Positions 44,268 through 55,381 of a DNA stretch of 64,000 bases are shown here, piece by piece; the first letter of the stretch is position 1; each line of letters begins with the position of its first letter. The stretch comes from Oxalobacteraceae sp. CFBP 13730. GTDB taxonomy: Bacteria; Pseudomonadota; Gammaproteobacteria; Burkholderiales; Burkholderiaceae_D. The stretch is from positions 806,001 through 870,000 of the forward strand of contig JACYUQ010000001.1 in NCBI GenBank assembly GCA_014841835.1, given 5' to 3'. The notes beneath the pieces are model-generated. The model worked only from the letters and a program-made list of their open reading frames with translations, searched no databases and was not told where the DNA came from. Both the position numbers and the translations under genes were made by a program.

Positions 44268-45298
44268 TGACCATGGACGCCCTCACCCGCACCCTCACGC
44301 CATCCGCCGTCCCCGGTAACGGCACGCCGGGCGGCACGGTCCGCACCGGCACCAGCAGCGTGGCCCGGGCGCTGCCCGCGCAGCCGTCCGCGCCGCCAGC
44401 CGATACGGGCGCCGCAACGGCGTCCGCTGCGCGTGCGCCGCGCCGCAGCGTCGTCCACAACCCCAGTCTGCAAACGGACGTGGCGCAAGCCCAGCAGGCA
44501 CTCGACTACCTGGCGCGCATCGCTGCCCAACTCGAAGCACTCAAAACCGACCTCTCGACGCGCCTGGCCGGGCGCGGCGCCGCCTCGCGTCAGCTCGAAG
44601 CGCGGGTGCGCCAGCTTGGTGACACCCTCGACGCCCGCCGCAGCGAAGGCGGCGCCGGGCTCGATGCCGAGCTTGGCTTTGATGGCAGCCGGGTCGCGCA
44701 GCAACGGTTTCGTATCGATGGCCTGGATATCGCCAGCCTGCAGGCCGCCGGCCCACAGACCCTCGGCTTTTCGGTCGGCAGCGTCGGCGGCCCGCAACTG
44801 GCGGCCAGGTTCGAACCGGGCATGACCGAGGAAGAAATCGCGCGACGCCTGGACCGCACACTGGCGCCAGTCGGGATTCGCGCCGGGCTGGACACGGATC
44901 GCACGCTTGTCTTCACCACGCCTGAAGCCACGTTCGACGGTGTGAAGGATGCCATCGCCGTCACGGGCCGTGGCCGTGTCGACACGGTCGCACTACCGCC
45001 CTCGCTGGCGCCGCAGGAATGGAAACTGGGTAATCCGGACGCCCTGCGCCAGGGCCTGCGCGACGTCGTACAGGCCCTGACGCGCGTGCGCCGCTCGCAG
45101 GATGCTGCGACGCTTGCGCTGAGCGTGGCCATGGCGCGCACGGCGCAACCGGAGATGGAACAGGCCGAACTGGCGCTGCTGGCTGCAGATTTTTCCGGCA
45201 CGGCCACCAGCCACGATTACCAGTCGCTGCTGGCCATCACGTCGGCGCTGGTGGGCGTGAGCCGTGAGCGGGTACAGGCGTTGCTCGGTTTGCACTGA
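44267..45298 (+). CDS. LafW-like hook-associated protein
   Basis: 343 residues. A Pro/Ala-rich N-terminal region precedes a coiled-coil helix, then a flagellin_IN-like element in the middle (TEEEIARRLDRTLAPVGIRA, then TDRTLVFTTPEATFDGVKDA) and a C-terminal helical part. In Laf/Flag-2 loci the gene after lfgL is lafW, a putative hook-associated protein, so position and the filament-protein-like element support that call. No strong family match is claimed. Confidence 0.6.
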   Translation: MTMDALTRTLTPSAVPGNGTPGGTVRTGTSSVARALPAQPSAPPADTGAATASAARAPRRSVVHNPSLQTDVAQAQQALDYLARIAAQLEALKTDLSTRLAGRGAASRQLEARVRQLGDTLDARRSEGGAGLDAELGFDGSRVAQQRFRIDGLDIASLQAAGPQTLGFSVGSVGGPQLAARFEPGMTEEEIARRLDRTLAPVGIRAGLDTDRTLVFTTPEATFDGVKDAIAVTGRGRVDTVALPPSLAPQEWKLGNPDALRQGLRDVVQALTRVRRSQDAATLALSVAMARTAQPEMEQAELALLAADFSGTATSHDYQSLLAITSALVGVSRERVQALLGLH

Positions 45299-45430
45299 CC
45301 GACGCCGCCACCGATTTCTGGCAACAACGCCGCGCTGCAATGTTTGGATAGAATCACCGCGGTCAATCGTGCACAATCCAGAGGCGCGCTATCATCAATT
45401 TCAATTTCAATTGAAACTGATTTGGCGCCC

Positions 45431-46450
45431 ATGGATTCACCAAATACTTTCCGCGGCACACCTTTGACCAGCGGCGTTGCGTTGATCACCCACAACGGTT
45501 TGAAATACCTGCCGCAGCAGCTGCACAGCATCCTCGCGCAAACCCGCGCCGTCGCCCATATCGTCGTGTCCGACGATGGTTCCACCGATGGAACCTGGGA
45601 ATACCTGGAAGCATGGGCCAACGAGGCGCCGGTCCGTGTCACCCTGGTGCGCAACGATCCCCCACTTGGCGTGAGCGCGAATTTCGAGCAGGCCATGCGC
45701 CTGGTGGAAGAAGACATCGTGTTCGCGTCCGACCAGGACGACGTCTGGATGCCCGACAAGGTCGCGCTGCTCGCCGCCGAATTCGAAGCTGACGACAGCG
45801 TGCAACTGGCCCACACCGATGCCATCCTGGTTGACGCCGACGGGCACGAACTGGGAGCGACGCTGTTCGAGGAACTCGCGATCTCCAGAGCCGAACGGCG
45901 CGATATCAACAGTGGCTGTGCGTTTCGCGTATATTGCCGCCGCAACGTGGTCACCGGCGCTGCCGCCGCGTTCCGGCGCCGCCTGGTCCGGCACCTGCAG
46001 CCCATGCCCCCCAAGACCATGTTTTACCACGATGGCTGGCTTGCGCTGATGGCGGCGGCATCGGGCCGTGTCGTCATGCTCGACACTCCGACCATCCAGT
46101 ACCGCCAGCATGGCGCCAATCTGGTGGGCGTCAAGCGGACGGGTCGGCTCACCAAGCTGCGCCGTCTGTGGTGGGCCATCGGCAGCCCGAGTCCCTTGAA
46201 AGCCACCACCGACAGTCTCCTGTCGGCGCGCGCCACGCTGCATGCGCACATGGCCGGCCGTGCTGGCCTGGCCCCATCGCATATCGCCATGGCGCAGGAA
46301 GCGGCAGACTTCATCCGCTGGCGCGGGCGGCTGCCGGCCAGTCCGGTCGCGCGCTGTGCGAAGGTAGCCAGCGCGCTGCTGGCGGGTCGCTACCATACCT
46401 TTGCGCACGAGCCATGGACCGATGCACTGCGCGACAGCCTGAATCGCTGA
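45431..46450 (+). CDS. GT2-family glycosyltransferase
   Basis: 339 residues from ATG 45431. GT-A fold: GVALITHNGLKYLPQQLHSI, then VVSDDGSTDGTWEYLEAW, and a DxD-type VFASDQDDVWMPDKV. No transmembrane helices are evident. It sits directly after the LafW-like gene and before a terminator, so flagellin or other cell-surface glycosylation is plausible. The acceptor is not known from sequence. Confidence 0.85.
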   Translation: MDSPNTFRGTPLTSGVALITHNGLKYLPQQLHSILAQTRAVAHIVVSDDGSTDGTWEYLEAWANEAPVRVTLVRNDPPLGVSANFEQAMRLVEEDIVFASDQDDVWMPDKVALLAAEFEADDSVQLAHTDAILVDADGHELGATLFEELAISRAERRDINSGCAFRVYCRRNVVTGAAAAFRRRLVRHLQPMPPKTMFYHDGWLALMAAASGRVVMLDTPTIQYRQHGANLVGVKRTGRLTKLRRLWWAIGSPSPLKATTDSLLSARATLHAHMAGRAGLAPSHIAMAQEAADFIRWRGRLPASPVARCAKVASALLAGRYHTFAHEPWTDALRDSLNR

Positions 46451-46480
46451 TCACGCGGTCCGGGACAACGAACCAGACAT

Positions 46481-46512
46481 AAAAAAACCCGCTGCAGGCA
46501 GCGGGTTTTTTT
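46481..46512. terminator. bidirectional terminator between the glycosyltransferase and typA
   Basis: AAAAAAACCCGCTG-CAGG-CAGCGGGTTTTTTT is a near-perfect hairpin with a T-run on either strand, placed between two converging genes. Confidence 0.9.
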
Positions 46513-46525
46513 GCACTCGAAGGAA

Positions 46526-48358
46526 TTAACCTTCGCGGTTGGCTTTCTTGCGCTCGTGCTCTTTCAGGTAGCGCTTGCGCAGACGAATGCTCTTCGGGGT
46601 GATCTCGACCAGTTCGTCGTCCTCGATGAATTCGACCGCGTATTCCAGCGACATCTGAATTGGTGGCACCAGGCGCACCGCTTCGTCGGTACCCGACGAA
46701 CGCACGTTGGTCAGCTGCTTGCCCTTAATCGGGTTCACGACCAGGTCGTTGTCGCGCGAGTGGATGCCGATGACCATGCCTTCGTACACTGGATCGTTGT
46801 GCGACACGAACATGCGGCCGCGATCCTGCAGTTTCCAGATGGCGTAGGCAACGGCAGCGCCGTCATCCTGCGAGATCAGCACGCCGTTACGACGGCCGGC
46901 CATTTCGCCCTTGCTGTTGTCGACAGGTGCGTACTCGTGGAACACGTGGCTCATCAGGCCGGTGCCGCGGGTCAGGGTCATGAATTCGCCCTGGAAGCCG
47001 ATCAGGCCACGTGCCGGGATCAGGTACTCGAGACGCACGCGACCCTTGCCATCCGATTCCATGTTCTGCAGGTCGCCACGACGGCGGCCCAGTTCTTCCA
47101 TCACGCCGCCCTGGTTGGCTTCTTCGACGTCGACCGACAGGCTCTCGAACGGCTCATGGCGCACGCCATCGACCATCTTGAACACGACGCGTGGACGCGA
47201 CACGGCCAGCTCGAAGCCTTCGCGACGCATGTTTTCCAGCAGAATCGTCAGGTGCAGCTCGCCGCGGCCCGACACTTCGAAGATCGTGTCGTCGTCGGTT
47301 GGCGAAACGCGCAGTGCAACGTTGGCTTTCAGTTCGCGGTCGAGGCGCTCGCGCAGCTGACGGCTGGTGACGAACTTGCCTTCGCGGCCGGCCAGTGGCG
47401 AGTTGTTGACCATGAAGTTCATGGTCAGCGTTGGCTCGTCGACGGTCAGCATTTCGAGTGCATCCGGGGTGTCCGGTGCGCAGATGGTCGAACCGATGCC
47501 GATTTCTTCGATACCGTTGATCAGGACGATGTCGCCGGCGACGGCTTCATCGACCAGCACGCGCTCCAGACCCTTGAAGTTCAGGACCTGGTTGATGCGG
47601 CCCTTGATTGGGGTTGCGCCTGGGCCGTTCACGACGACGACGTCCTGGCCAGCCTTGATACGGCCGCGCGAGATACGGCCAATGCCGATCTTGCCGACGT
47701 ACGACGAGTAGTCAAGCGAGGTGACTTGCATCTGCAGCGGACCGTCCGGATTGTCGTCACGGACTGGCACGTGTTGCAGGATCGCTTCGAACAGCGGCTT
47801 CATGTCGCCTTCGCGGACATCTTCGGTCAGGCCGGCATAGCCGTTCAGACCCGATGCGTAGACGATCGGGAAGTCCAGCTGTTCATCGGTCGCGCCGAGC
47901 TTGTCGAACAGTTCGAACGTCTGGTTGATGGCCCATTCAGCGCGTGCGCCTGGACGATCGACCTTGTTGACGACGACGATTGGCTTCAGGCCCAGGGCCA
48001 GTGCCTTGCGGGTCACGAAGCGGGTCTGTGGCATCGGGCCTTCCTGCGCATCGACCAGCAGCAGCACGGAGTCAACCATCGACAGCACGCGCTCGACTTC
48101 GCCGCCGAAGTCGGCGTGGCCTGGGGTGTCGACGATATTGATGTGGGTACCTTCGTACTCGACAGCGCAGTTCTTCGACAGAATGGTGATGCCGCGTTCT
48201 TTTTCGAGGTCGTTCGAGTCCATCACGCGGGTTTCCACCTGCTGATTTTCACGGAACGTACCGGATTGACGCAGCAGCATGTCCACCAGGGTGGTTTTGC
48301 CGTGGTCAACGTGGGCGATGATTGCGATATTACGAATCGCGCGTTTGGTGTTTGACAT
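46526..48358 (-). CDS. typA: ribosome-associated GTPase TypA/BipA
   Basis: 610 residues. GTPase motifs are G1 AHVDHGKT, G3 [10 protein letters not shown] and G4 NKVDRPGA, followed by EF-G-like domains III/V and the BipA-specific C-terminal domain. It acts in 50S assembly and stress adaptation. Upstream is a leader with an 11-nt periodic repeat array and an extended -10 promoter. Confidence 0.95.
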   Translation of the reverse strand: MSNTKRAIRNIAIIAHVDHGKTTLVDMLLRQSGTFRENQQVETRVMDSNDLEKERGITILSKNCAVEYEGTHINIVDTPGHADFGGEVERVLSMVDSVLLLVDAQEGPMPQTRFVTRKALALGLKPIVVVNKVDRPGARAEWAINQTFELFDKLGATDEQLDFPIVYASGLNGYAGLTEDVREGDMKPLFEAILQHVPVRDDNPDGPLQMQVTSLDYSSYVGKIGIGRISRGRIKAGQDVVVVNGPGATPIKGRINQVLNFKGLERVLVDEAVAGDIVLINGIEEIGIGSTICAPDTPDALEMLTVDEPTLTMNFMVNNSPLAGREGKFVTSRQLRERLDRELKANVALRVSPTDDDTIFEVSGRGELHLTILLENMRREGFELAVSRPRVVFKMVDGVRHEPFESLSVDVEEANQGGVMEELGRRRGDLQNMESDGKGRVRLEYLIPARGLIGFQGEFMTLTRGTGLMSHVFHEYAPVDNSKGEMAGRRNGVLISQDDGAAVAYAIWKLQDRGRMFVSHNDPVYEGMVIGIHSRDNDLVVNPIKGKQLTNVRSSGTDEAVRLVPPIQMSLEYAVEFIEDDELVEITPKSIRLRKRYLKEHERKKANREG

Positions 48359-48390
48359 GGTCTCTGAGAAGTTGCGTTGTACGGAAGTGT

Positions 48391-48500
48391 ACGATCTGCC
48401 GAGTATCTGCTGCGCTGTACCGCGATGTTTCTACAGTACTGCTGCGGTGCTGCCACGATCTTGCCGCGATGGTGCCGCGAACTTGCCGCGCACTTGCTGA
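48391..48500 (-). repeat. degenerate 11-nt direct-repeat array in the typA leader
   Basis: About ten successive units are spaced 11 nt apart (one is 10 nt). On the transcript strand they read GCGGCAAGTTC, GCGGCACCATC, GCGGCAAGATC, GTGGCAGCACC, GCAGCAGTACT and so on, with approximate consensus GCGGCARNNNC. The 11-nt period is not a multiple of three, so the array is not coding. It sits between an extended -10 promoter and the typA start. Confidence 0.7.
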
Positions 48501-48515
48501 TTTCGGAAACCGACT

Positions 48516-48524
48516 AGTATAGCA
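48516..48524 (-). promoter_or_regulatory. extended -10 promoter of typA
   Basis: On the minus strand this reads TGCTATACT, i.e. TGn-TATACT, an extended -10. No good -35 is present. The start of transcription should be near 48509, so the 11-nt array falls inside the 5' untranslated region. Confidence 0.6.
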
Positions 48525-48647
48525 GGTAAAGTACCGCTCTAACCGGGGTGGCTGGAAATAGCGAGGTATTTCAAGAGCTTGCCCGGTCATTGGGCAGACC
48601 GGGCGCTGCCTGCAAGGGTAGCGCCCGTTTATGACTGCCGCGTGACA

Positions 48648-49574
48648 TCAACCCTGGGGCGCGGTCGAGATCAGGCGCTCGGGCGCCAGGATCGCATACT
48701 CACCGAGAATGCCGGTGCCCAGCAGGCTGCCATCGTGATAGATGCGCACCCTGCCCTGCTGTTCGGGAACGGCAATGTCTTCCTTGCCGAGCGCCAGGCG
48801 CTGGCCTTGCAGGAAGCGGCGCGCCAGTTCGGGCGTGAGCTCGAGCGCCGGGAAACTCGACAGCAAGGCGTCGACCGGCTGCAGCAGCGACAACGGGTCG
48901 GGATGCGCCAGCAGATCGTCCAGCGTGATCATGCCCTCGATCGTCAGGGGGCCCACTTCGGTACGGCGCAGTGCGTTCAGGTGCGCGCCACAACCGAGCG
49001 CGGCGCCGATATCTTCGCCCAGCACGCGCACATAGGTGCCCTTGCTGCAGGTGACGGCGATCTTCAGGAACGGCGCCTCGTACGCGACCAGCGTCAGCGA
49101 ATGGATCGTCACCGGCCGTGCTTCGCGCTCGAGCACAATGCCTTCGCGCGCATATTCGTACAGCGCCTTGCCGTCGCGCTTGAGCGCCGAGTACATCGGC
49201 GGCGTCTGCAGGATCGGGCCGCGGTAGCGTGCCAGTGCGGCGTCGATCTGGTCCAGCGTCACATCGACCGGCCGGGTCTCGACGGCCTCGCCTTCGGTGT
49301 CGCCGGTGGTCGTGGTGATGCCCAGATGGACCGTGGCCAGATAGGTCTTGTCCGACTCCAGCAAATCCTGCGAAAACTTGGTCGCCTCGCCAAAGCACAG
49401 CGGCAAGAGGCCGGTGGCAAACGGGTCGAGCGTGCCGGTGTGACCGGCCTTTTTCGCGTTGAGCACGCGCTTGGCCTTGATCAGCGCGTCATTCGACGAA
49501 AAGCCTACCGGCTTGTCGAGCAGCAGCACGCCATTGACCAGGTCGCGCGGTTTTTTGGCGGGCCGACCGTTCAC
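48648..49574 (-). CDS. truB: tRNA pseudouridine-55 synthase TruB
   Basis: 308 residues. [20 protein letters not shown] holds the catalytic Asp (about residue 51), and [13 protein letters not shown] precedes it. [19 protein letters not shown] and the C-terminal PUA-like region complete it. It makes U55 pseudouridine in tRNA. Overlaps rbfA by 4 bp. Confidence 0.95.
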   Translation of the reverse strand: MNGRPAKKPRDLVNGVLLLDKPVGFSSNDALIKAKRVLNAKKAGHTGTLDPFATGLLPLCFGEATKFSQDLLESDKTYLATVHLGITTTTGDTEGEAVETRPVDVTLDQIDAALARYRGPILQTPPMYSALKRDGKALYEYAREGIVLEREARPVTIHSLTLVAYEAPFLKIAVTCSKGTYVRVLGEDIGAALGCGAHLNALRRTEVGPLTIEGMITLDDLLAHPDPLSLLQPVDALLSSFPALELTPELARRFLQGQRLALGKEDIAVPEQQGRVRIYHDGSLLGTGILGEYAILAPERLISTAPQG

Positions 49575-50068
49575 GCTTTGTTCGCCTTGCCGGCGTCGTC
49601 ACCAGCATCGCTGTCCTGATCCTGATTCTGATCCTGGTCCTGCGCCTGATCCAGGTCCACATCCACCTCAGGCGCCGGATTCGATTCCGGGTCATCTTTC
49701 GAGCGCGTTGCGTTGGCCTGATCGATCAGCGCCGACATCTGCAGACCGCGCACGGTCGACGTGTCATGCACGAAGTGCAGCGCCGGCAGCGTGTGGATGT
49801 GCAGGCGCTTGCCCAGCATATTGCGCAGGTAGCCGGACGCCTTGTTCAGGCCTTCCTGCGTCTGCTTGACTTCTTCCACGCCATCCTTGAGCAGGGTGAA
49901 ATACACCTTGGCGTGGGCGTAGTCGGGGGTCAGTTGCACTTCGCTGATCGTGACCATGCCGACGCGAGGGTCCTTCAGTTCGAAGGCGATGAGTTCCGAC
50001 AGATCCTTCTGGATCTGGTCGGCCACGCGCAGGCCGCGCTTGGGAATGCTTTTGCTGTGTTTAGCCAT
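49571..50068 (-). CDS. rbfA: ribosome-binding factor A
   Basis: 165 residues. The KH-like RbfA domain ([54 protein letters not shown]) binds the 30S subunit during 16S 5'-end maturation. A 30-residue Gln/Asp-rich tail ([18 protein letters not shown]) extends beyond the usual RbfA end. Confidence 0.94.
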   Translation of the reverse strand: MAKHSKSIPKRGLRVADQIQKDLSELIAFELKDPRVGMVTISEVQLTPDYAHAKVYFTLLKDGVEEVKQTQEGLNKASGYLRNMLGKRLHIHTLPALHFVHDTSTVRGLQMSALIDQANATRSKDDPESNPAPEVDVDLDQAQDQDQNQDQDSDAGDDAGKANKA

Positions 50069-50112
50069 GATGTTGCTGCATCTTTTTCTGGAAAATCAGA
50101 GAGCCAAATAAA

Positions 50113-50154
50113 AGGGCCAGGCCCTTCGCGACGTTGCCGCGAAGCGTCCTGGCC
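50113..50154 (-). terminator. long hairpin between infB and rbfA
   Basis: GGGCCAGG (50113-50120) pairs with CCTGGCCC (50147-50154), and inside it CTTCGCG pairs with CGCGAAG, so a stem of about 15 bp forms. No strong T-run follows on the minus strand, so it may attenuate or process the transcript rather than terminate fully. Confidence 0.55.
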
Positions 50155-50177
50155 CCCATGTTACGCCAACGTGTCGC

Positions 50178-53039
50178 TTACAGCGTACGTGCCACTTCGG
50201 TGACTTCGAACACTTCCAGGACGTCGCCGACCTGGATTTCGTTCTGACCCTTGAGCGACAGGCCGCACTCGAGACCGGCGCGCACTTCTTTTGCGTCGTC
50301 CTTGAAGCGCTTGAGCGAATCGATCTCACCAGTCCACAGCACAATGTTGTTGCGCAGCAGACGGACCGACGACGAACGCTTGACGACACCGTCGGTGACC
50401 AGGCAACCAGCAATCGCGCCGACTTTCGAGACCAGAATGACCTGGCGAATCTCGACCTGACCGGTGATGGTCTCGCGCTTTTCTGGCGCCAGCATGCCCG
50501 ACAGAGCGGTACGGACTTCGTCGATTGCATCGTAAATGATGCTGTAGTAACGAATGTCCACGCCGTTCGACTCGGCCAGCTTGCGCGCCTGGGCGTCGGC
50601 ACGGGCATTGAAGCCGATGATGACTGCCTTCGACGCGGTTGCCAGGTTGACGTCCGACTCGGTAATGCCACCGACCGCTGCGTGCACGATCTGGACCCGC
50701 ACTTCCGAGGTCGACAGCTTCTGCAGCGAACCGACCAGCGCTTCTTGCGAACCCTGCACGTCGGTCTTGACGATCAGCGGCAGGTTCTTGATTTCGCCTT
50801 CGGCCAGTTGCTCGAACATGTTCTCGAGCTTTGCGGCTTGCTGCTTGGCCAGCTTCACGTCACGGAACTTACCTTGACGGAACAGGGCAATTTCACGCGC
50901 CTTGCGCTCGTCGGCCATGACCATGACTTCTTCACCGGCAGTCGGCACTTCGGTCAGGCCCTGGATCTCGACCGGAATCGATGGACCAGCGGCGGTGATC
51001 GCCTTGCCGTTTTCGTCCAGCATCGCACGAACACGACCGAACGACGAACCAGCCAGCACGACGTCGCCGCGCTTCAGGGTACCCGACTGCACCAGGATCG
51101 TTGCCACCGGGCCGCGGCCCTTGTCCAGACGGGCTTCGACCACCAGGCCACGGGCCGGCGCTTCGGTCGGTGCTTTCAGTTCCAGCACTTCGGCCTGCAG
51201 CAGCACTTGCTCCAGCAGATCATCGATACCGGTACCGATTTTTGCCGACACCGGCACGAATGGCGATTCGCCACCGTATTCTTCAGGCACGACGCCTTCA
51301 GCGACCAGCTCTTGCGTGACGCGGTCGGTGTTGGCACCCGGCTTGTCGATCTTGTTGATCGCCACGACCAGCGGCACACCAGCGGCTTTTGCGTGAGCAA
51401 TTGCCTCTTTGGTTTGCGGCATCACGCCGTCGTCCGCTGCCACCACCAGGATGACGATGTCGGTCGCCTTGGCACCACGGGCACGCATGGCGGTGAACGC
51501 CTCGTGACCCGGGGTGTCAAGGAAGGTGATCATGCCGCGCGGGGTGTCCACGTGGTATGCACCGATGTGCTGGGTAATACCACCGGCTTCGCCCGAGGCG
51601 ACTTTGGCGCGACGGATGTAATCCAGCAGCGACGTCTTACCATGGTCGACGTGACCCATGACGGTGACGACCGGTGCGCGCGAGGTCGACTCGAACTCGG
51701 CGTGCTCGCCGTTGTCGGCCAGCAGTGCTTCCGGATCATCCTCGGCAGCAGCGAAGGCCTTGTGGCCCATCTCTTCCACCAGGATCATCGCGGTCTCTTG
51801 ATCGAGCACCTGGTTCATCGTGCACATCTGGCCCAGCTTCATCAGTTGCTTGATGACTTCGGACGCCTTGATGGCCATCTTGTGTGCCAGTTCGGCCACG
51901 GTGATGGTTTCCGGCACGTGCACATCGCGCACGATCGCTTCGGTTGGCGCCTGGAAGTTGGTCTCGCGGTCATCATGACCACGACGACCGCCACGGCCGC
52001 CACCAGCACGCCAGCCGTCACGGCCACCGGTGCTGCTGCCTGCGCCGCCGCGCGTCTTAACGCTCGGGCCGCCACGCTTTTTAGCGTCGTCCGACCAGGT
52101 CGACGACACATTGGCCGACTTGATCGACTTCTTGTCGCCAGGCTTCTTGGCGTCGTCTTTCTTGACTTCGCCAGGCTTCTTGTCAGCAGGCTTGTGCAGC
52201 GTACCGGCTGGGGCCGCTGGTGCGACGACCGGCTTCGGTGCTGGCTCAGGTGCCTTGATGACGCGGCGCGGCTGACTCATCATCAGCTTGATCTGCGCGA
52301 CTTCATCGGCCACGGCCTTGCGGGCGCGCTCGGTAGCGGCAACGCGTTCGGCCGCTTCCTTGCTTGCCGCTTCATTGCGGGCCTTGACTTCTTCAGCGGC
52401 GCGCTTGGCCGACTCGTCAGCAGCAGCACCGGCAGCGGCTTCTTTCGCGCCGGCAGCAGCTTCTTTGGCAGCACCGGCAGCCACGGCAGCAGCAGCCGAT
52501 TTCTCGGCGGCGTCGCGCTTGGCCTGTTCAGCCGCATCGCGCTTGGCTTGCTCTTGCGCTGCCTGGGCTTGCGCCTTTTCTTCGGCTTCGAGTTTGATCA
52601 GGCGCTCTTGCTTCTCGCGCAGATCAGCCTCTTGGCGGGCGATCGCTTCGTTCTGGCGCGCTGCTTCCTCTTCGCGACGTGCTTGTTCAGCAACATCGAC
52701 GACCGGCTCTTCAGGTGCTTTGGTCGTGACCAGGTCGTCGCGCTGCACGAAGGTGCGCTTCTTGCGGACTTCGACCTGGATGGTGCGCGATTTGCCCGAC
52801 GAATCAGCTTGCTTGATTTCGCTGGTTTCCTTGCGCGTTACCGTGATCTTTTTCTTTTCACCGGTGTCGCTCGCGCCGTGGGTACGACGCAGATGGTTCA
52901 GCAGCTTGTCCTTATCATCTTTCGACAACGGATCTGACGTCGAACTTTTTTCGACGCCGGCCGAGCGCAGCTGCGTCAGCAGCAGGTCTGCAGGCATCTT
53001 CAGCTCGGTGGCAAATTGGGCTACGTTGTTACTCGCCAT
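50178..53039 (-). CDS. infB: translation initiation factor IF-2
   Basis: 953 residues. The N-terminal region is Ala/Lys-rich and partly disordered, with an Arg/Gly-rich stretch ([16 protein letters not shown]). The GTPase has G1 [10 protein letters not shown]3 DTPGHEAF and G4 NKIDKPGA, followed by C1/C2 domains. It recruits fMet-tRNA to the 30S. Confidence 0.96.
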   Translation of the reverse strand: MASNNVAQFATELKMPADLLLTQLRSAGVEKSSTSDPLSKDDKDKLLNHLRRTHGASDTGEKKKITVTRKETSEIKQADSSGKSRTIQVEVRKKRTFVQRDDLVTTKAPEEPVVDVAEQARREEEAARQNEAIARQEADLREKQERLIKLEAEEKAQAQAAQEQAKRDAAEQAKRDAAEKSAAAAVAAGAAKEAAAGAKEAAAGAAADESAKRAAEEVKARNEAASKEAAERVAATERARKAVADEVAQIKLMMSQPRRVIKAPEPAPKPVVAPAAPAGTLHKPADKKPGEVKKDDAKKPGDKKSIKSANVSSTWSDDAKKRGGPSVKTRGGAGSSTGGRDGWRAGGGRGGRRGHDDRETNFQAPTEAIVRDVHVPETITVAELAHKMAIKASEVIKQLMKLGQMCTMNQVLDQETAMILVEEMGHKAFAAAEDDPEALLADNGEHAEFESTSRAPVVTVMGHVDHGKTSLLDYIRRAKVASGEAGGITQHIGAYHVDTPRGMITFLDTPGHEAFTAMRARGAKATDIVILVVAADDGVMPQTKEAIAHAKAAGVPLVVAINKIDKPGANTDRVTQELVAEGVVPEEYGGESPFVPVSAKIGTGIDDLLEQVLLQAEVLELKAPTEAPARGLVVEARLDKGRGPVATILVQSGTLKRGDVVLAGSSFGRVRAMLDENGKAITAAGPSIPVEIQGLTEVPTAGEEVMVMADERKAREIALFRQGKFRDVKLAKQQAAKLENMFEQLAEGEIKNLPLIVKTDVQGSQEALVGSLQKLSTSEVRVQIVHAAVGGITESDVNLATASKAVIIGFNARADAQARKLAESNGVDIRYYSIIYDAIDEVRTALSGMLAPEKRETITGQVEIRQVILVSKVGAIAGCLVTDGVVKRSSSVRLLRNNIVLWTGEIDSLKRFKDDAKEVRAGLECGLSLKGQNEIQVGDVLEVFEVTEVARTL

Positions 53040-53083
53040 TCAGTCCTCTTTTCTATGTGTCGCGACAGATGATAAAGATTTGC

Positions 53084-55134
<2,051 letters not shown>

Positions 55135-55167
55135 GGCACTTCTCCAGGGCTTCTAAAACGATTTACC

Positions 55168-55192
55168 AAAAAAAAAATGGGCATCTGCCCAT
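55168..55192 (-). terminator. intrinsic-terminator hairpin in the rimP leader
   Basis: ATGGGC-AGAT-GCCCAT followed by a run of about ten Ts on the minus strand. It lies between a sigma-70 promoter and the rimP start codon, so it is a candidate attenuator. It could also end rluB transcripts. Confidence 0.75.
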
Positions 55193-55282
55193 CTTTTTGT
55201 CATTACACCCCAATCAAAATATGACGCTTACACCGGATGCACGCTGAACAACACGTCGGGAAGGTCTTCGATTAGGCTGCAA

Positions 55283-55311
55283 ATTATACTGCTTTTCGGC
55301 GTGCCTCGCAA
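55283..55311 (-). promoter_or_regulatory. sigma-70 promoter of the rimP-nusA-infB operon
   Basis: TTGCGA, 17 nt, then a perfect TATAAT on the minus strand. The predicted leader before the rimP ATG is about 140 nt. Confidence 0.75.
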
Positions 55312-55381
55312 TCCGCACGCCAAAATGAGCAGCTATACAACAGTTAGCAGACTGCCATCGGCAGCCCGCACTGAATCAGGC

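Noticed and set aside
48590..48630. Strong terminator after truB
   Set aside because: A GGGCGCT/AGCGCCC stem exists, but no T-run follows on the minus strand, so it was not annotated.
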